A stretch of 64,000 nt of DNA, taken from Butyricicoccus pullicaecorum. GTDB taxonomy: Bacteria; Bacillota; Clostridia; Oscillospirales; Butyricicoccaceae. Each line of letters starts with the position of its first letter. Within the stretch, counting starts at the first letter, position 1. The notes below the pieces were generated by a model that ran no database searches, was not told the DNA's origin, and worked only from the letters and a program-made list of their open reading frames with translations. Of the stretch, positions 59,732-64,000 are shown one piece after another. The stretch covers positions 44,255 through 108,254 of the forward strand of contig JAGZIY010000005.1 in the NCBI GenBank assembly GCA_018365995.1. Direction: 5' to 3'. Both the position numbers and the translations under genes were made by a program.

Positions 59732-60550
59732 TTATTGCTCTTTCATTTTCTCCGAAGATGGCTTAACCTCTTTTTTGAGTTCAGTCAAAAAAGGCTCCTG
59801 ATTGCGCTTATTTTCCGACTCCTGCGGCTGCTCACCGTCCTTGAGACGTTCCAGCACCCACCCCTGTTCGGCGAGCGTGCTGTATGGCATATACAAGAGC
59901 TGGAACAAGCCGCCTAGGAGCAGCACAAGCAGGTTTGTTCCATACTGCTGTGTATACAGCTGCATTGCAAACATGACAAGAAACATTGGAAGCATGAGAA
60001 CCACTGTCATGCCCAACAAATCCCACACCTTTCCACGCATCCGCTGATAGGAGATACAAAGCGCAGACAAAGCTGATTTTTCCCTTCCGCTTGCAAACAG
60101 CATCATCGCCATTTGCAGGCGCAAACAAAACCAAAAAAGAAAAATCAACAGCAGCAAAATACCCCATGCCGGCATATCGCCCGACAAATAGAACAGTCCT
60201 CCGGGTACTACGAGCAGAAGCAGGAGCAGCGTCGGGAGCATCTCCAGCAGCAGACTGCTTCCCAAACGGGACAGCGGTGCATAAAAGCAAAGCAGACTGT
60301 CGAGCATGCAGCCGTCCTTCAGCCACAATGCCTCCATGCAGGCAACTGCCCCCACCGTGAGGGGTATGCAGGCAAACGAAAGCAGCAGCACCATCGCAAT
60401 TCCACCCCAGTCCTTCGGGAACAAATAATCAGCAAAATTGCTGATTAGATTCAAGATTCCACCGCTGCAAAATCCAAGCAGCAATACAAATCCAAAATGC
60501 TTTTTATACAGCATTCTCGCCTTTGCACGGATTTCCTGATTGTCTATCAT
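59732..60550 (-). CDS. DUF975-like multi-helix membrane protein
   Basis: 272 residues from the ATG at 60550, which follows GGGGAGG; a longer frame to 60622 has no ribosome site and overlaps the pgi terminator. DNQEIRAKARMLYKKHFGFVLLLG at the N-terminus, five to six hydrophobic segments, and a charged tail (EVKPSSEKMKEQ). The layout is that of DUF975-type membrane proteins of unknown function in Firmicutes. Encoded behind pgi across a strong terminator, so probably a separate unit. Confidence 0.75.
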   Translation of the reverse strand: MIDNQEIRAKARMLYKKHFGFVLLLGFCSGGILNLISNFADYLFPKDWGGIAMVLLLSFACIPLTVGAVACMEALWLKDGCMLDSLLCFYAPLSRLGSSLLLEMLPTLLLLLLVVPGGLFYLSGDMPAWGILLLLIFLFWFCLRLQMAMMLFASGREKSALSALCISYQRMRGKVWDLLGMTVVLMLPMFLVMFAMQLYTQQYGTNLLVLLLGGLFQLLYMPYSTLAEQGWVLERLKDGEQPQESENKRNQEPFLTELKKEVKPSSEKMKEQ

Positions 60551-60574
60551 TACGCCTCCCCTCAAACACACTAT

Positions 60575-60612
60575 GAAAAAAGCAGACAAGGGCGAAAGAT
60601 CGCCCTGTCTGC
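60575..60612 (-). terminator. terminator of pgi
   Basis: Stem GCAGACA/TGTCTGC extended by GGGCGA/TCGCCC with one bulged A (60582-60612), loop AAGA, six T on the minus strand. Confidence 0.9.
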
Positions 60613-60625
60613 ATGAACACAACGC

Positions 60626-61954
60626 TTAAAGTCTTGCTTCCAAGGCTTCCTTTTCCTTTTCAAATCCGGGTTTGCCTAGTAATGCGAACATATTCTTCTT
60701 GTATGCCTCTACGCCCGGCTGATCGAATGGATTGATGCCCAGAAGGTATCCCGAAATACCGCAAGCCTTTTCAAAGAAATACATAAGATAACCCAGATGG
60801 TATTCATCATTGCGGTCAATTTCGAGCACGATATTTGGGGTACCACCATCGCAGTGTGCGAGCAATGTGCCGGCGTATGCCTTAGAATTTACAAACTGTA
60901 CACTCTTGCCGGATAGGTAGTTCAAACCATCGAGATCCTCTCCATCTGCTTCAATAAACAAATCGTGCTTCTGCTCCCGTACCCAAACAACAGTTTCGAA
61001 CAGATTGCGGGTGCCATCCTGAATGAACTGACCAATCGAATGCAGGTCGGTTGAGAAGTTCGCGGACACTGGGAAAATACCCTTATGGTCCTTGCCCTCA
61101 GACTCTGCAAACAGCTGCTTGAACCATTCGCCCAGCATTACAAGAGAAGGCTCATAATTTACCAGAATCTCAGTCTGCTTGCCCTTGCGATATAAGATAT
61201 TACGCAGCGCCGCATACTGTGCACAAATGTTGTCCTTTGCCTTAAAGTCACGCAATGCGTCCTGTGCGCCCTTCATGACCTGTCCAAGCTCCAGCCCTGC
61301 AACCGCCATTGGCAGCAATCCCACTGCGGTCAGTACCGAGAAACGTCCGCCAACATCGTCCGGAACCACAAAGGTCTCATATCCCTCTGCATCTGCAAGC
61401 CCCTTGAGAGCACCCTGTGCCTTATCCGTCGTTGCAAAGATACGCTCCTTTGCACCAGCTTTGCCATACTTCTCTTCTACCATCTTCTTAAATACACGGA
61501 AAGCAATCGCAGGCTCGGTTGTCTTACCAGACTTAGAAATGACATTGACCGAAAAATCACGGTCACCAATGATGCGAATGATATCAGACAGATAGCCTGA
61601 GGAAATATTGTTGCCCACAAAGTAGATTTCAGGGATTCCCTCTGGACGAACCCCATTATAGAACTGACCCTTTACAAACTCGATTGCTGCACGCGCACCC
61701 AGATAAGAACCGCCGATACCAATGACAATCAGAACCTCGCTATTGCCCTGAATCTTCTTTGCAGCCTTTTCGATTCGTGCAAACTCTTCCTTATCATAGT
61801 CGTTGGGCAAATCTACCCAGCCTAAAAAATCGTTTCCAGCGGCTGTTTTATTCTCCAGCATCTGTGTGGATGTTTCAACCAGCGGCGCCATACAGGACAG
61901 TTCCCACGGGCGAACAAAATCCTTGAGTCCTGTCAGCTTTAATTCCATAGACAT
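60626..61954 (-). CDS. pgi: glucose-6-phosphate isomerase
   Basis: 442 residues, short bacterial PGI form. It interconverts glucose-6-P and fructose-6-P in glycolysis. Visible signatures: VIGIGGSYLGARAAIEF, the phosphate-binding NVISKSGKTTEPAIAFRVFK, DDVGGRFSVLTAVGLLPMAVAG with the catalytic region, GEWFKQLFAESEGKDHKGIFPVSANFSTDLHSIGQF and CGISGYLLGINPFDQPGVEAYK. The start at 61954 has GAGGTG upstream. Own promoter at 62033-62061 and own terminator. Confidence 0.97.
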   Translation of the reverse strand: MSMELKLTGLKDFVRPWELSCMAPLVETSTQMLENKTAAGNDFLGWVDLPNDYDKEEFARIEKAAKKIQGNSEVLIVIGIGGSYLGARAAIEFVKGQFYNGVRPEGIPEIYFVGNNISSGYLSDIIRIIGDRDFSVNVISKSGKTTEPAIAFRVFKKMVEEKYGKAGAKERIFATTDKAQGALKGLADAEGYETFVVPDDVGGRFSVLTAVGLLPMAVAGLELGQVMKGAQDALRDFKAKDNICAQYAALRNILYRKGKQTEILVNYEPSLVMLGEWFKQLFAESEGKDHKGIFPVSANFSTDLHSIGQFIQDGTRNLFETVVWVREQKHDLFIEADGEDLDGLNYLSGKSVQFVNSKAYAGTLLAHCDGGTPNIVLEIDRNDEYHLGYLMYFFEKACGISGYLLGINPFDQPGVEAYKKNMFALLGKPGFEKEKEALEARL

Positions 61955-62032
61955 ATGAAATACACCTCATCTTGTTTTACTCTTTTTACTTCTTTTTACC
62001 CAGCATAACTGCTCTGGTTTGTTTACAGTTCT

Positions 62033-62061
62033 AGTTTACTACCTTCCTGTTTTTGGTGCAA
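62033..62061 (-). promoter_or_regulatory. promoter of pgi
   Basis: Minus strand: TTGCAC (62056-62061), 17-bp spacer, TAAACT (62033-62038). The rest of the 61955-62208 gap is AT-rich with no gene. Confidence 0.6.
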
Positions 62062-62208
62062 GTACCTTTCTTGAGTACATCAATAAATACCCATTTTTCA
62101 CTATAAATATCACCATATTTTTTCTATTTTCAAAACCAGAGTTTTCCTACCATGCTTTTTCCTGAAAATACTCTGATACATTCATATCCCTTACTTTTCC
62201 TGTTGCCT

Positions 62209-62252
62209 GTAAAAAACTGCACCCAACAGGAATATAGCCCTGTTGGGTGCAG
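62209..62252 (-). terminator. terminator of glyA
   Basis: Twelve-base perfect arms GCACCCAACAGG (62219-62230) and CCTGTTGGGTGC (62239-62250), followed by AGTTTTTTAC on the minus strand. Confidence 0.92.
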
Positions 62253-62322
62253 TTCCGCTTTTCATTGCCAAGTCAATGCTGTTTACTGAATCCAATCTAA
62301 AATTTTATTATATTTGATTTCA

Positions 62323-63573
62323 TTATACGCGATAAATCGGGAACTGTGCGACCATTTCCCGCACACTCTTACGAATCTCATCTGCCTTAGCGTCAAAATC
62401 GGTAGCTGCCTGCCAGATAAACTGTGCAATTCGCACCATTTCTGGCTCACCGAAACCGCGTGTGGTAACTGCCGGTGTTCCAACACGCATACCCGAGGTA
62501 ATAAACGGACCCTGCGGGTCGTTCGGAATCGCATTCTTATTTGCAGTGATATACACTTCATCGAGACGGCGCTGCAACTCCTTACCAGTCACACCAGCCT
62601 TGCGCAAATCAATAAGTGCCAGATGATTGTCTGTGCCGCCTGAAACCAAGTCAAAGCCTTCTTTTTGAAGTGCTTGTGCAAGCACACGTGCATTATTGCG
62701 TACACGAATCTGATATGCCTTAAACTCTGGCTGTAATGCTTCACCAAAGCAAACCGCCTTTGCTGCAATGACATGCATAAGCGGACCGCCCTGTGTACCC
62801 GGAAAAATCGCTTTGTTTATTTTCTTTGCAATTTCTTCATCATTTGTCAGAATCACTCCACCGCGTGGACCACGCAGTGTTTTATGTGTTGTTGTCGTAA
62901 CAACATCTGCATAAGGAACCGGATTCTGATGCAGACCCGCTGCCACAAGACCCGCAATATGTGCCATGTCTACAAAGAGATATGCGCCAACGCTGTGTGC
63001 AATCTCGGCAAATTTTTCAAAATCGATTGCACGCGGATAAGCAGAAGCACCTGCAATAATCATACGCGGCTTTTCTTTTTCAGCCAAAGCACGCAATGCC
63101 TCATAATCGATTTTGCCTTCCTCATCTACGCCATAAGGAATGATTTGATAAAGTAAACCAGACTGATTGACCGGAGAGCCATGGGTTAGATGTCCGCCAT
63201 TGTCAAGGCTCATGCCCAATACCGTATCGCCCGGCTGGCACAATGCCTGATAGACAGCCATATTTGCCTGCGCACCTGAATGTGGCTGTACATTTGCATA
63301 CTGTGCACCAAACAGCTTACAAACGCGCGCAATTGCAAGGTTTTCCACCTCGTCCACACATTCACAGCCGCCATAATAGCGCTTACCCGGATATCCTTCT
63401 GCATATTTGTTCGTCAGTACCGATCCCATTGCTGCGAGTACCGCCTCGCTGACAATATTTTCTGATGCAATCAGCTCAATGTTGCATACCTGCCGATCAT
63501 ATTCCCGACGGATCATTGCTCCCACTTCAGGATCAAACTTGCTTACTAAATTCATCGCGTCATTCAGTAACAT
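62323..63573 (-). CDS. glyA: serine hydroxymethyltransferase
   Basis: 416 residues, full length. PLP enzyme that converts serine and tetrahydrofolate to glycine and methylene-THF. LIASENIVSEAV, EGYPGKRYYGGCECVDEVE, PHSGAQANMAVY, DMAHIAGLVAAGLHQNPVPYADVVTTTTHKTLRGPRGG with the PLP lysine, and TSGMRVGTPAVTTRG are canonical. AAGGAGGAAG precedes the ATG. Single gene with its own terminator; the gap upstream to the window end holds no recognisable riboswitch. Confidence 0.97.
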   Translation of the reverse strand: MLLNDAMNLVSKFDPEVGAMIRREYDRQVCNIELIASENIVSEAVLAAMGSVLTNKYAEGYPGKRYYGGCECVDEVENLAIARVCKLFGAQYANVQPHSGAQANMAVYQALCQPGDTVLGMSLDNGGHLTHGSPVNQSGLLYQIIPYGVDEEGKIDYEALRALAEKEKPRMIIAGASAYPRAIDFEKFAEIAHSVGAYLFVDMAHIAGLVAAGLHQNPVPYADVVTTTTHKTLRGPRGGVILTNDEEIAKKINKAIFPGTQGGPLMHVIAAKAVCFGEALQPEFKAYQIRVRNNARVLAQALQKEGFDLVSGGTDNHLALIDLRKAGVTGKELQRRLDEVYITANKNAIPNDPQGPFITSGMRVGTPAVTTRGFGEPEMVRIAQFIWQAATDFDAKADEIRKSVREMVAQFPIYRV

Positions 63574-63904
63574 GCCTTCTTCCTCCTTGGCTTTTCACGT
63601 CCTGCACAAGCTGTATTGTGCAGAGATGGTATCAGTTCTTCTACTATGATTATTGCATATTTAACCTGAAATGCAACTATGATTCATATACTTTTTACAA
63701 TTTTGTCATTTTATACGTTTATTAAACTTACAAACGCTTTTTTTTTGGAGATTTCCCCAGCGGTGTTTCTCTCTTTTTCTACATAATCGGGCGTTTTCTG
63801 CAAGAACTGTCTACTATATATTGAATTTATTTCAGTACAGTTCCAATCTTTATCAAAATATCCTTTCTATTTCTGCATATCTTAAATACCCTAAAATTCT
63901 AAAT
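63574..63904. other. AT-rich gap upstream of glyA
   Basis: Contains the glyA leader and a possible minus-strand promoter with a TGCAATAAT-type -10 near 63650, and a small inverted repeat GCACAA/TTGTGC just after the glyA start. No coding region is supported. Confidence 0.4.
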
Positions 63905-64000
63905 AAATATCCCCCGGCAAAGCCGGGGGTATTTCACATGCGGGCAAAGCCCTGTGATCCTCGCGGACACGTCAAACGTGTAATACGACCTGCCAGCCGC
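63905..64000. other. three consecutive GC-rich hairpins at the window edge
   Basis: CCCCCGGC/GCCGGGGG (63911-63929) extended by AAATA/TATTT with one bulged T; GGGC-AAA-GCCC (63942-63952); ACACGT-CAA-ACGTGT (63967-63981). All have three-base loops and the sequence is far more GC-rich than its surroundings. It could be the terminal palindrome of an IS200/IS605-type element or part of a structured RNA of the HEARO/omega-RNA kind extending past the window; the first hairpin could instead be a simple terminator. Nothing coding is visible. Confidence 0.4.

Overview
The window reads as a chromosomal segment of an endospore-forming, gut-type anaerobic Clostridia bacterium (Oscillospiraceae/Butyricicoccaceae-like; this placement is inference). 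The grounds are low-GC Firmicutes gene content, strong GGAGG ribosome sites, many coupled genes with ATGA/GTGA overlaps, a spoVAC sporulation gene with a sigma-G-like promoter, a FeoAB iron system with a DtxR-type regulator, ECF vitamin transporters, a selenium-cofactor cluster and Ter stress genes. No rRNA, tRNA, CRISPR array, transposase or phage gene was seen.

Layout. 1-6180: end of a glycolipid glycosyltransferase; a minus-strand thioesterase-mutY-DNA glycosylase operon; a feoA-feoB-dtxR-HAD operon with a candidate iron box. 6181-12530: a secreted GH2 beta-galactosidase with a LamG domain inserted into its catalytic domain, a small membrane protein, a HAD phosphatase and a cluster of hairpins. 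12531-18820: ECF S component, orphan spoVAC, rhodanese, Xaa-His dipeptidase and OPT peptide transporter, a PqqD-like protein with a partner. 18840-26170: a MacB-type ABC exporter with repeat boxes upstream, a DUF6033-like coiled-coil protein, and a HAD-response regulator-histidine kinase operon.

26195-40170 is the most interesting region, a Ter-type stress island. On the minus strand it holds an HpcH/HpaI-like lyase, a PRTase-TRSP protein, a StiP protein, a YceG-like protein, TelA, three TerD paralogues and a Ca2+ P-type ATPase. Diverging from the lyase is a plus-strand operon with a trypsin/HtrA-like protease and an AIM24 protein. The N-terminal ~190 residues of the protease resemble, collinearly, the N-terminal half of the island's own YceG-like protein. 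I regard this fusion as the best candidate for an undescribed component.

40219-42400 holds a PadR regulator followed by a broken partner gene, ~550 bp of apparently decayed DNA, a small unknown protein and a membrane-anchored GH19-like enzyme. 42494-48240 is a selenium-dependent molybdenum hydroxylase maturation set (yqeC, mocA-like, DUF3343, cysteine desulfurase-like, yqeB, yedF, selD) led by a ModE-like regulator; the hydroxylase itself is not in the window. A Sel1-repeat protein and an NCS2 purine/uracil-type permease with a palindromic operator follow. 52819-64000: three tandem but divergent M42 aminopeptidases, a possibly leaderless RluA-type pseudouridine synthase, a P1-family peptidase, a pantothenate pair (ECF S component and coaX), a DUF975-like membrane protein, pgi and glyA. 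The right edge carries three consecutive GC-rich hairpins that may be the end of a mobile element or a structured RNA.
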